A stretch of 23,911 nucleotides of DNA from a virus. Where the stretch lies: IMG/VR virus record IMGVR_UViG_3300007520_000078, positions 1-23,911 of that record. The stretch is one strand, 5' to 3'. Each line of letters starts with the position of its first letter. Position 1 is the first letter of the stretch. The position numbers were made by a program, and so were the translations under genes. The notes below the pieces were generated by a model. The model saw only the letters and a list, made by a program, of their open reading frames with translations. It searched no databases and was not told the origin of the DNA. Positions 8,093-14,580 of this stretch are shown here, piece after piece.

Positions 8093-9202
8093 CTAGCTCA
8101 CGATCACGCTGCCCGCCCGGATCACCCCCGCCGCGCCCGGCGACAGGTCGCCCACGGCCCCGTTCACCAGCACCGCCGACACGTTGGTCACCAGCGGCGA
8201 GGCGTCGTAGGCGAGCTGGGCGATGCGCGACCATGACAGATCCGCTCCGATATCCATCGCGTTCAGGTGCGACGACACCGCAAGCTGCACCATCGCCGCC
8301 ACCTCGCCATGCACCGCCCCCGCCGCGGTGGCGATGGTCAGGCTCACATTCACCAGGTTCACCACGGGCGGCTGCACCACGAAGCTGGTGGCCAACGGCC
8401 GCACCGCGTCGATCGCGTCCGCCGCGTCCGACAGCAGCCCCGCCGACGGCGCGCCGCTGCCGTCATCCACCGTCACCACGAAACCGCCGGTCCCCGGGGT
8501 CTCGGTGATCGTGTAGCGCAGCCCCTGGCGCAGCGAGGCCACGGCATGGCCCACCGCCACGCGCGTCGCCCGGCTGCGGCTGGCCAGGTAGTCGCGGAAG
8601 CGCACGCGCAGCGCATCGTCGCCCTCCGCATCCAGCCCGCCCTGCAGCGCCGCATCGTTGGCCACCGTATCCACCCCGGCCAGCGCATCGGCGATCAGGC
8701 TCACCGCGCCGGGCTGCACATTGCCCGCCGACCCCGGCGCCACCGCCGCCACCTTCACCACCACCCCGGCCACGCCCGCGCCGATCACATAGCCCGCCTG
8801 CGAACCATCCCACGCCGGATGGGCGGGATCGGCCTGCACGCGAAAGCCCTGCTGCGCGTCCGCCGTGCGCACCAGCGTGCCCACCGGCACCAGTGCCACC
8901 TCGGTGGGGGTGAAGCGCGCGAACCGCACCTGGCCCACCGCCGGCACCGCGGGCAGCCGCGCCAGGCCGAAATCCGCCACCCAACTGTCCAGGTCCGCCC
9001 CGTCGCTGGTCGCCGCCCGCGTCATCTTCTGCACCTGCAGGATCAGCCACTGCATCCACAACGCCAGCGAGGCATTCGCCTCCAGGATCGCCCGCAGGGT
9101 AGAGCCCACCGACAAATCCACCAGCAACTTGGAGGCACCTTGCACCGCCGCGGACGCCCGCGCCACGAGCGACGCAAAATCGAGAAGTTTCAGCTGCATC
9201 AT
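8093..9202 (-). CDS. J: Baseplate assembly protein J, 369 aa
   Basis: This is the GpJ baseplate wedge protein of P2/Mu-type tails. The N-terminal helical region (KLLVDLSVGSTLRAILEANASLALWMQWLILQVQKMTRAATSDGADLDSWVADFGL) is the family hallmark, with the S-V-G-S-x-L-R-A-I-x-E-A motif. The middle has PVGTLVRTADAQQGFRV and GSAGNVQPGAVSLI segments. The C-terminal part has EGDDALRVRFRDYLASRSRAT and GFVVTVDDGSGAPS, as in Baseplate_J proteins. Length is in the usual range. The ATG overlaps the GpW stop in ATGA, so translation is coupled; a second ATG follows directly at 9199. The gene ends just before the large A/T-rich palindrome. Confidence 0.95.
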   Translation of the reverse strand: MMQLKLLDFASLVARASAAVQGASKLLVDLSVGSTLRAILEANASLALWMQWLILQVQKMTRAATSDGADLDSWVADFGLARLPAVPAVGQVRFARFTPTEVALVPVGTLVRTADAQQGFRVQADPAHPAWDGSQAGYVIGAGVAGVVVKVAAVAPGSAGNVQPGAVSLIADALAGVDTVANDAALQGGLDAEGDDALRVRFRDYLASRSRATRVAVGHAVASLRQGLRYTITETPGTGGFVVTVDDGSGAPSAGLLSDAADAIDAVRPLATSFVVQPPVVNLVNVSLTIATAAGAVHGEVAAMVQLAVSSHLNAMDIGADLSWSRIAQLAYDASPLVTNVSAVLVNGAVGDLSPGAAGVIRAGSVIVS

Positions 9203-9570
9203 GCATCTCCCACGGGAAAGGACAGGCTCTGCGTGGCACCGCTGTCGGCATCGGCGTAGCGGATGCTCACGAACACCCGCCCGTCGTCGCCCGCCCGCAC
9301 CTCCACCACCGGCTCGGGGCTGCGCGCCACCGCCGCCTCGCGGAAGATCTGGCTGCGCACCACCGCGCGAATGCGCGAGGCCGAGGCCGGCTGGCCGACG
9401 AAGCGCGCCAGCCCCGCGCCATAAGTCGGGTGCCAGATGTAGTCGCCAGGATTGGTCAGCAGCCGCCGCAGCACCCGCTGGCGGCCAAGCGCCGCCCCAT
9501 CGGCCAGGGCAAGGTCGCCCGTCGGCCCGGCCTGCAGGTCGGCACCGAATTCATGCGCAAGATCTGGCAT
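9199..9570 (-). CDS. W: Baseplate assembly protein W (gp25-like), 123 aa
   Basis: GpW and T4 gp25 are small baseplate wedge proteins that initiate sheath polymerisation. Length and pattern fit: GDLALADGAALGRQRVLRRLLTNPGDYIWHPTYGAGL, with the TNPGxYxWxPxYGxGL core at about residues 39-54, then a helical segment and a C-terminal beta strand (RVFVSIRYADADSG). ATG at 9570 comes 3 bases after the GpV stop and has AGGA upstream at usual spacing. The stop overlaps the GpJ start. The V-W-J order is the standard one, which supports all three calls. Confidence 0.95.
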   Translation of the reverse strand: MPDLAHEFGADLQAGPTGDLALADGAALGRQRVLRRLLTNPGDYIWHPTYGAGLARFVGQPASASRIRAVVRSQIFREAAVARSPEPVVEVRAGDDGRVFVSIRYADADSGATQSLSFPVGDA

Positions 9571-9573
9571 TGC

Positions 9574-10098
9574 TCAGTCCTGTGGCCAGGGCAACGTATC
9601 GGAGTCGCCGGGATGGGTATGCTGGTTGTAATGCTGCCGCAACGTATCAAGCGCGCCGTGGCTGTCGTGCAGCTGGCCGGTCACATGCAGGTCGCCCTGC
9701 ACGTGCACCGTGCCGACAATCCGCACCGTGCCGTCATTGGCCAAGCGCAACGTGGTGCCGGTGGCGTGGCGCAGCACCAGCTCGCCCACCGCCCCCTCCG
9801 GCGCCGGTCGCCGGTCGGAGAAACAGGCGCCGACCACCACGCCATGCTCGGCCTCGCCCTCCTGGGCCACAACCAGCACCTGGTCGCCCGGCGCCGGCGG
9901 GCAGAACACCCCCCACCCCGCCCCGATCCACGGCGACAGCACCGGCAGCCACCCCGACAATACCCCCTCGGGCTGCAGACGAACCCGCACGGCATACCTG
10001 GCCGGATCAGTGCTGGCGACCACGCCAAACCGCGCCTGCCCCTGCCCACGATCCAGCGCCGCAGCATGCGCTTTCATCACGTTCATAAAACGATCCAT
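9574..10098 (-). CDS. V: Baseplate spike protein V, 174 aa
   Basis: GpV is the trimeric spike at the tip of a contractile tail that pierces the outer membrane. Residues about 20-100 form an OB-fold-like domain (RFGVVASTDPARYAVRVRLQPEGVLSGWLPVLS, then PPAPGDQVLVVAQEGEAEHGVVVGACFS). Residues about 105-145 are short beta repeats (TVRIVGTVHVQGDLHVTGQLHD), as in the triple-stranded beta-helix. The C terminus carries HTH at residues 160-162 (QHTHPGDSD), the HxH motif that binds iron at the apex in P2-type spikes. I chose ATG at 10098 (MDRFMNVMKAH), which has GGAG upstream; the frame could start at 10185 but would run into the repeat. Much shorter than P2 GpV (211 residues), yet all parts are present. 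Confidence 0.93.
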   Translation of the reverse strand: MDRFMNVMKAHAAALDRGQGQARFGVVASTDPARYAVRVRLQPEGVLSGWLPVLSPWIGAGWGVFCPPAPGDQVLVVAQEGEAEHGVVVGACFSDRRPAPEGAVGELVLRHATGTTLRLANDGTVRIVGTVHVQGDLHVTGQLHDSHGALDTLRQHYNQHTHPGDSDTLPWPQD

Positions 10099-10122
10099 GT
10101 GGTCTCCACGAGCAGAATGCGC

Positions 10123-10278
10123 CAAGGCAAGGCCAGGGGCGTTTCCCGTCGCGCGAAGGCGCGCGTCGGACCTGGACCCCACCAAAGGCGAAGCCTCTGG
10201 AATCCAATGATTGGGGGTCCAATAATTGGGGGTCCGGGGCCTCAGGCCCCGGCGGGTCGAGGGTGGAACCCTCGCCTT
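10123..10278 (+). repeat. GC-rich double-hairpin repeat, copy A
   Basis: This stretch fills the 200-base gap between GpD and GpV. It has an upstream part with a CCGTCGCGCG-AAGG-CGCGCGTCGG hairpin (10146-10169, one T-T mismatch). The core (10228-10278) has stem GGGGCC/GGCCCC, a CGGGTC linker, and stem GAGGGT/ACCCTC followed by GCCTT. The same two-part unit is present in reverse orientation at 14439-14577 with only a few differences in the first 50 bases, and the core alone occurs twice at 21773-21973. No reading frame fits here. Confidence 0.85.
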
Positions 10279-10298
10279 CCTCTCTCCGATAACGCCCT

Positions 10299-11342
10299 CT
10301 ACTGCCCCGCGCTGGCGTTGCGTGCCCGGACCACCTGGGTGAACCCGCGCGCCACGTGCAGGGTTCGTTCCACTTCGTCGATCCAGTATTCCTGGTCGAA
10401 TCCGCTGAGCCCGCTTTGCACCCGCACGGCCATGCGCGGCGTCATCGCCAGTTCGCCCGGCATTTCGGCGACGATTGCTCGTTCATGGCGCGTCAGTTCC
10501 ACCAGGCGGCGCTGTGCCAGTTGCAGGGCCTCCTCGGGCGTCAGGTTCGGCACCACGTAGACATAGCGCTGCACCTCGCCGACCCGGCCGGACTCGCGCC
10601 GGCGCGCTGCCCGTGCGGTGCGCACGAAGGCATTCTGCTGGCGGGCATTCCAGCTTTTCACCACCACCTCGATATCGCGCGCCAAGGTGAGCGACCGTTC
10701 CAGCCGCAGCGCGGTCACGTTTGCCGCCCCGCCGGCGCCGGCCACCGCACGCAGCACGAAGCCGGGTCCCGCCGCCTCGCGCGCCGGGCGGAAGTGCAGC
10801 GTGCCGCCCGCCACCCACACATCGAACCCTTCCAGGGCCGCCAGCGTCACCAGCAGGTCCCATTCGGTGCTGGCCCGGCTGAACTGGTCGAGCGTGATGC
10901 GATCGCGCTGCAACTGCCAGTAGCGGCCCACCGGGGTGGTGGTGGCCTGCACGTCCGCGCCCAGGCCACGCCGCCCGGCGAGCAGCACCGCTATTTCGCT
11001 GGCGGTACGGTTGGCGAAGCTCTCCTGGGTGCGCGCCTCGATCAGGCGCGCCGTCAGGTCGCGCCCGCGCAGGAACGCCAGGCCGCGCACCGGGTCCACC
11101 TCCAACTGGTCCACCTCGCCGCGCACCAGCGGCACGAAGCCGCCGGCGGCACCCAGCGCCACGCTGATCTCCACCTCCAGCGCATCCGTAGAAGCCCAGG
11201 CGGCACCGCCGGAATTGCCGAGTGCCACGGCCAGGGCGAACCGGTCGGCCGCGTAATGGTTGTTGCTGGTCACCCGGGCTGAGACGGCATCGGCCACCGC
11301 CGCCCCGTTGGCGGTCACCAGCAGGCGCGGCTGGCGCAACAT
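10299..11342 (-). CDS. D: GpD-like baseplate hub protein (late control D family), 347 aa
   Basis: GpD forms the central hub on which the spike and tube assemble. ATG at 11342 (MLRQPRLLVTANG) directly follows the GpX stop (TGA, one base, ATG); the in-frame ATG at 11378 would overlap GpX and has no better ribosome-binding site. Visible hallmarks are LVRGEVDQLEVDPVRGLAFLRGRDLTARLIEARTQESFANRTASEIAVLLAGRRGL (about residues 72-127), LDQFSRASTEWDLLVTLAALEGFDVWVAGGTLHFRP (about 151-186), and PEEALQLAQRRLVELTRHERAIVAEMPG near the C terminus. Length fits the family. It is read with GpX and GpU, the P2 order. Confidence 0.92.
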   Translation of the reverse strand: MLRQPRLLVTANGAAVADAVSARVTSNNHYAADRFALAVALGNSGGAAWASTDALEVEISVALGAAGGFVPLVRGEVDQLEVDPVRGLAFLRGRDLTARLIEARTQESFANRTASEIAVLLAGRRGLGADVQATTTPVGRYWQLQRDRITLDQFSRASTEWDLLVTLAALEGFDVWVAGGTLHFRPAREAAGPGFVLRAVAGAGGAANVTALRLERSLTLARDIEVVVKSWNARQQNAFVRTARAARRRESGRVGEVQRYVYVVPNLTPEEALQLAQRRLVELTRHERAIVAEMPGELAMTPRMAVRVQSGLSGFDQEYWIDEVERTLHVARGFTQVVRARNASAGQ

Positions 11343-11343
11343 G

Positions 11344-11529
11344 TCACTGCTCGGCAATGCCGCCTCCCGCCAGCGCATCGCGCGCCGGCAGCTTCAGCGT
11401 CACCACGCCGGTCAGCAACGGGTCATCCAGCCCGTTCAGCCGGGCGATGCGCAGCCACTGCGTCGCATCGCCCAGTTCGGCCGCCGCCACATGGAACAGC
11501 GTGCCGCCGGATTGCATGATCGTGCGCAT
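11344..11529 (-). CDS. X: Tail protein X, LysM-like, 61 aa
   Basis: P2 GpX-type proteins are about 60-70 residues and fold like a LysM domain; they help baseplate assembly. The sequence shows this pattern clearly: GGTLFHVAAAELGDATQWLRIARLNGLDDPLLTGVVTLKLPA, with the G-D-x-T-Q-W and I-A-x-x-N-G-L-D-D-P core. The start ATG at 11529 has GGGGAG 5 bases upstream. It lies between the GpU-like gene and GpD, and its stop is one base from the GpD start, so the two are translated together. Confidence 0.93.
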   Translation of the reverse strand: MRTIMQSGGTLFHVAAAELGDATQWLRIARLNGLDDPLLTGVVTLKLPARDALAGGGIAEQ

Positions 11530-11556
11530 GAAATCTCCCCAATCGTCCCGGAACAG

Positions 11557-12258
11557 CTACAAGCCGAGCGCCTCAAGCCCCGCCCGCGCCCGCCCCAGCG
11601 GCCCGCGCGCCTGCGCCAGCCGGGCCAGCGCCGCCGCCTCGGCCTCCGCCGCGCGAACCCCCGCGGGCGAGCCGGCATCCACCGCGCGCAACCGCGCCCC
11701 GCCGGCCGCCATCTCGCCGTCCAGCGCCACCTCGCGCTCGCGCAGCGACGCCCGCGCCCGCGCCTGGTCCACCGTGCCCGGCCGCAACGCCGACGGCGCC
11801 GCCATCAGCCCCACCGCCGCGCCCAGATCGAACAGCCCCGCCGCCACACCGACATCACCCAGCACCCCGGCGGCCAGCGACAGCCCTTCCTCCACCACCG
11901 CACTCGCCTCGTCGCGCAGCACGGTGCAGGCGATGCGATACGGGATCCAGTTCTCGCGCGAATAGTCCGCGTCGAACCGCGCCACCACCACGGAATAGAA
12001 GAAGCTGCCCCAGGTCAGCGGCCACACGCCCCCGGTGGCGCGCATCAGGTCGAGCTCGCGCGCCCGCAGCACCGCATCGGCGCCGCTGAACACGCCCGAC
12101 CAGACGATGTCGGCATCGTCGCGCCCCATGGCATCCACCACACGCCGCCCACCCGGCAGCCGATGCACCGCCAGGCGCTGCCGCCCGCCCCACAGCACCC
12201 GCTCCGGCAGTTCGAAATCCTGCAGCAGTACCGGCCCGATCAGCAGATATTCGCTCAT
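11557..12258 (-). CDS. GpU-like tail/baseplate protein, 233 aa
   Basis: The first 110 residues (LLIGPVLLQDFELPERVLWGGRQRLAVHRLPGG, then IVWSGVFSGADAVLRARELDLMRATGGVWPLTWGSFFYSVVVARFDADY) match the pattern of GpU and Mu GpN-type proteins, whose N-terminal domain forms a ring at the baseplate hub. The P2 order T-U-X-D supports GpU. The C-terminal half is unusual: residues about 160-233 are Ala/Arg/Glu-rich and likely helical (ASLREREVALDGEMAAGG, AEAEAAALARLAQARG). P2 GpU is about 160 residues, so this looks like GpU plus a coiled-coil extension, or a GpN-type DNA-circularisation-domain relative. The ATG overlaps the stop of the 65-residue gene (ATGA). Confidence 0.75.
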   Translation of the reverse strand: MSEYLLIGPVLLQDFELPERVLWGGRQRLAVHRLPGGRRVVDAMGRDDADIVWSGVFSGADAVLRARELDLMRATGGVWPLTWGSFFYSVVVARFDADYSRENWIPYRIACTVLRDEASAVVEEGLSLAAGVLGDVGVAAGLFDLGAAVGLMAAPSALRPGTVDQARARASLREREVALDGEMAAGGARLRAVDAGSPAGVRAAEAEAAALARLAQARGPLGRARAGLEALGL

Positions 12259-12452
12259 CCCGTTGCCACCTTCGCGCCCTTGCCCGTCACTGCACCACCT
12301 GGCTCCGACACCAGCCGCGCCGGCAGGCTCACCACATCAGGATGCGCCGCCCGCCACGCCCCTGGCGCCTCGGCACCGGGCGGCAGGAACAGGAACGGCA
12401 GGGTCAGCACCCCGCCCACCTCGCGCCCGTCTTCCGCATCGCGCCCGGCCAT
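12255..12452 (-). CDS. Small conserved-position tail protein, 65 aa, function unknown
   Basis: This short gene fills the space between the putative tape measure and the GpU-like gene. The start ATG at 12452 is 5 bases after the upstream stop and has AGGGG upstream. Its TGA overlaps the next ATG (ATGA). The protein starts MAGRDAEDGREVGGVLTLPF and continues LFLPPGAEAPGAWRAAHPDVVSLPARLV. There is no signal peptide, no Cys, and a short hydrophobic patch VLTLPFLFLPP at residues 15-25, too short and Pro-interrupted for a confident membrane segment. I do not recognise the family. Tight coupling on both sides is the main reason to call it. Confidence 0.7.
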   Translation of the reverse strand: MAGRDAEDGREVGGVLTLPFLFLPPGAEAPGAWRAAHPDVVSLPARLVSEPGGAVTGKGAKVATG

Positions 12453-12457
12453 CGCCG

Positions 12458-13486
12458 CTACCCCTGCAACGCGCCGGCCCAGGCCGGCGACATCTGCGCG
12501 TCGAATCCCGTCATTCCCGAGGGCGGCCGTCCGGCCTCGCGCGCCAGGTGCTCGGCGATCCAGCGGCCCAGCAACGCGCCATCGATCTCCAACCGGCCTT
12601 CCACCACGCGCTCGTCCTCCGGCATCTCCTCGGCGTCTGGCCGCGCGGCCTCGGGCAGCATCTCCGGGCGCACCGCCGGGGCCACCGCCCCCCGCGCCGC
12701 GCTCTCCTCCGCCCGCGCCATCGCCACGCCTGTCTCCGTCACGCCCATCTCGGCCACCACGGCGGCCACCGACGAAGCGCCCGCCTCGGCCCGCGCGTTC
12801 GGTGACACGCCAGCGGACGATGCCACCAGCGCCGCCCCGGCCTCGGCCACCGGCGCCCCGGAAAGCCGCCGCCAATCCAACGCGCTCCAATCCACCCGCC
12901 CGGAAGCCGGCCCGGCAGCCATGACGGCGGACGCGGGCACGGCCGACGGCGCCGCCATCCAACCCTGCCACGCCAGCCGCTCCGGCCCGGGCCCCGGCGG
13001 GGAGGCGGGGCCCACGCCCGCAGGCGCCGCTGCCGCCATCCTCCCCGCCGAAACCGCAACCTCCCCCCGCGCCGCCGCCTCACGGGCCTCATCCCGTAGG
13101 ACGGGCGAGGCCACCGGACGCGCCGCCACGGTCACCGGAAACTCCGCCGGCGCCACGGCAACCGCGCCCGCCGCCACCGGGACGGGCACCACCATTGGCG
13201 CCACCATTGGCGCCACCATTGGCACCACCATTGGCGCCACCATTGGCGCCACCATTGGCGCCACCGCCGGGCCCACCGCGAGAAACGCCGCGGTCACCGC
13301 CCGCTCCAGCATCGCCATCTCGCGCGCCAGCAGCGGCCCCGCCGCCGCCACGCCATGATCGAGCGCCACCCCCAGCCCCACCTCCCACGGGTCGTCCGCG
13401 AGCAGCCCGGGCGGCAGCGCCTCATGCGGCACCGGATCGCCCGCCAGTTCCTCCGGCACGTCCTGCTCGTCGGGCGATCCGTCCAT
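12458..13486 (-). CDS. Putative short tape measure protein, 342 aa, Ala/Pro-rich with repeats
   Basis: It occupies the tape measure position: directly after the frameshifted chaperone and before GpU, X and D. Start ATG at 13486 overlaps the chaperone stop (TGATG), with GGAGGG 8 bases upstream. The protein starts with an acidic stretch (MDGSPDEQDVPEELAG). A helical part (AREMAMLERAVTAAFLAV) follows, then six tandem tetrapeptide units (APMV, one VPMV) from a 12-bp repeat (13191-13262), then a long Ala-rich, low-complexity middle. The C-terminal segment is less biased (IDGALLGRWIAEHLAREAGRPPSGMTGF). Known tape measures are usually 600-1500 residues and scale at about 0.15 nm per residue, so 342 would mean a tail near 50 nm. 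An alternative is a tail accessory protein with no true tape measure here. Confidence 0.5.
   Translation of the reverse strand: MDGSPDEQDVPEELAGDPVPHEALPPGLLADDPWEVGLGVALDHGVAAAGPLLAREMAMLERAVTAAFLAVGPAVAPMVAPMVAPMVVPMVAPMVAPMVVPVPVAAGAVAVAPAEFPVTVAARPVASPVLRDEAREAAARGEVAVSAGRMAAAAPAGVGPASPPGPGPERLAWQGWMAAPSAVPASAVMAAGPASGRVDWSALDWRRLSGAPVAEAGAALVASSAGVSPNARAEAGASSVAAVVAEMGVTETGVAMARAEESAARGAVAPAVRPEMLPEAARPDAEEMPEDERVVEGRLEIDGALLGRWIAEHLAREAGRPPSGMTGFDAQMSPAWAGALQG
13191..13262. repeat. 12-bp minisatellite, six copies
   Basis: Six head-to-tail copies of ACCATTGGCGCC are seen on the plus strand; the third has A in place of G (GGCACC), which changes Ala to Val in the product. It lies in frame within the putative tape measure and encodes a Val-Ala-Pro-Met tetrapeptide repeat. 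Multiples of 12 bp keep the frame, so copy number changes would lengthen or shorten the protein without truncating it. Confidence 0.95.
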
Positions 13487-13949
13487 CAGCCATCCCTCCA
13501 GGCCAGCGCATTCCAGTCGAACGACCCGCCCTTCAGCGTGCCGATCGCCACCACCCACGCGAAACGCTGCGTGGCCGAAAGCCCGAAGGCGACATCGTGC
13601 GGCACCCCGTTCATCACGAGATAGAGACAATCCCGCAGATCGGGGTGCCGACTCAGTTTCCCGCCATGGCCCGGTCGAACGCCGGCTCGGGCACCAGGGC
13701 GGCGGCCACCGCGGCGATGCCCGGCTCGTCCAGCCGCCCCACCGCCGCCTCGATCGCCGCCTTGCTGGCGGGAAACGGCACCGGCACCCCGTCGATCGCC
13801 GTCACGCTGGCAGCCAACACCGCCAGCCCCAGCCACCGGTCATTGCGCGAAAGCTCCGCCCCGGCCGCCTCGAACAGCCGCAGCCGGTCCAGCACCCCCA
13901 GCCGCCGCAGCGCCAGGCGCCGTCCCGTCGCATCGATCACCTCATCCAT
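13486..13949 (-). CDS. Tail assembly chaperone, long -1 frameshift fusion (GpE+E'-like), 154 aa
   Basis: The -1 frame continues after GGGAAAC at 13656-13662 with LSRHPDLRDCLYLVMNG and so on, ending SFDWNALAWRDG at 13486. Reading 98 codons plus 56 gives 154 residues. The C-terminal segment has the look of real protein (LRDCLYLVMNGVPHDVAFGLSATQRFAWVVAIGTLKGGSFDW) and no good start codon or ribosome-binding site of its own near its beginning. It overlaps the next gene by TGATG. Frameshift fusion of this pair is conserved in tailed phages (lambda G-GT, P2 E-E'), and the long form is thought to recruit the tape measure. Confidence 0.82.
13600..13662 (-). promoter_or_regulatory. Programmed -1 frameshift signal: slippery site, spacer and stem
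   Basis: Slippery heptamer G-GGA-AAC (13656-13662) in the zero frame allows both tRNAs to re-pair as GGG-AAA in the -1 frame. A 5-base spacer (13651-13655) includes the zero-frame stop TGA. A perfect 10-bp stem follows: CGGCACCCCG (13641-13650) with CGGGGTGCCG (13600-13609) and a 31-base loop. The loop contains GCGGGATT, which might add a pseudoknot, but this is not established. Heptamer, spacer length and stem all fit the known rules for -1 frameshifting. Confidence 0.9.
13653..13949 (-). CDS. Tail assembly chaperone, short product (GpE-like), 98 aa
   Basis: Tail assembly chaperones lie between tube and tape measure and bind the tape measure while the tube polymerises. This frame (MDEVIDATGRRLALRRLGVLDRLRLFEAAGAELSRNDRWLGLAVLAASVTAIDGVPVPFPASK) starts at ATG 13949, 3 bases after the tube stop. 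It is mainly alpha-helical, as expected. It ends FDRAMAGN-stop at a GGGAAAC slippery heptamer, where a minor fraction of ribosomes should shift -1 to make the longer product. The ribosome-binding site is weak, so coupling to the tube gene may matter. Confidence 0.85.
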   Translation of the reverse strand: MDEVIDATGRRLALRRLGVLDRLRLFEAAGAELSRNDRWLGLAVLAASVTAIDGVPVPFPASKAAIEAAVGRLDEPGIAAVAAALVPEPAFDRAMAGN

Positions 13950-13952
13950 GCG

Positions 13953-14381
13953 TCAGATCCGCCGCCGGCTGCTGGCAAAGAACTCCAGCCGCTGGCGCAC
14001 GCTCTGGTCGCCGCGCCACTGCCCGGCCTGGGCGAACCGGAACACCGCGCCGTCATACTGATAGGTGCTGGTCGAGCCGTCCGATTCGCTGATGTACTGA
14101 TACAGCGTGCCCGCCGGCACCGCCCCGCCATCGTTGAACGCGGCCTCGATGCGCGCGATGAAGTCGTCGGCCACCGAACTGCCGCGCTCCAACTCGAACA
14201 TCCCCTCCCACCCCTTGGGCAACTCGGCGGCAAGCTGGGTGCCATCAATGCGGTCCACCCGCACCGACGCCGTCTGCTGGCGGCTGTCGAACCCGGTCAC
14301 ATGGGCCAGGTCCACCCGCCCGAACGGCCCCATCACCACCAGCTGGCAATCACGACCAACCGAAAAATTATTGCTGGGCAC
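13953..14381 (-). CDS. Tail tube protein, 142 aa
   Basis: The gene lies directly downstream of the sheath, where contractile phages encode the tube. Start is GTG at 14381 (PSNNFSVGRDCQLVVMGPFG), with AAGGAG 8 bases upstream. The protein is beta-rich: CQLVVMGPFGRVDLAHVTGFDSRQQTASVRVDRIDG, with a short helix DDFIARIEAAFND and a GTLYQYISESDGSTSTYQYDGAVFRFAQAG strand region. The C terminus is VRQRLEFFASSRRRI. Length fits the tube family. It stops 3 bases before the chaperone start. GTG is the only non-ATG start I needed in this cluster. Confidence 0.85.
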   Translation of the reverse strand: MPSNNFSVGRDCQLVVMGPFGRVDLAHVTGFDSRQQTASVRVDRIDGTQLAAELPKGWEGMFELERGSSVADDFIARIEAAFNDGGAVPAGTLYQYISESDGSTSTYQYDGAVFRFAQAGQWRGDQSVRQRLEFFASSRRRI

Positions 14382-14438
14382 AGTGCGTTCTCCTTATGCC
14401 CTGCTCCAAGCCAGGAGTAGGGGCGAAACGAGGAGTCC

Positions 14439-14577
14439 AAGGCGAGGGCGCCGCCCTCGACCCGCTGGGGCCTGAGGCCCCAGACCCCCAATTGATGACG
14501 GTGAAAGGGCTCGGCCCCTGCTGGGGTCCAGGTCCGACGCGCGCCTTCGCGCGACGGGCAAAGCCCCTGGCCTGTCT
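14439..14577 (-). repeat. GC-rich double-hairpin repeat, copy B (inverted to copy A)
   Basis: In the gap between sheath and tube. Read on the minus strand it runs GGCCAGGGGCTTTGCCCGTC, then hairpin CGTCGCGCG-AAGG-CGCGCGTCG, then CCTGGACCCC, a less conserved 30 bases, and the core stem GGGGCC/GGCCCC, linker CGGGTC, stem GAGGGC/GCCCTC, GCCTT. The first 50 bases match copy A with only a few changes. The core stems differ slightly but in a way that keeps pairing, so the structure is conserved. No coding frame is seen. Confidence 0.85.
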
Positions 14578-14580
14578 TGC

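Noticed and set aside
11260-12924. 554-residue plus-strand frame
   Set aside because: Antisense across four coupled tail genes, Arg/Pro-rich at its end, no ribosome-binding site evidence.
13191-13262. CRISPR-like short tandem repeats
   Set aside because: Units are 12 bp and directly adjacent with no spacers, and they read through in frame as APMV, so this is a minisatellite.
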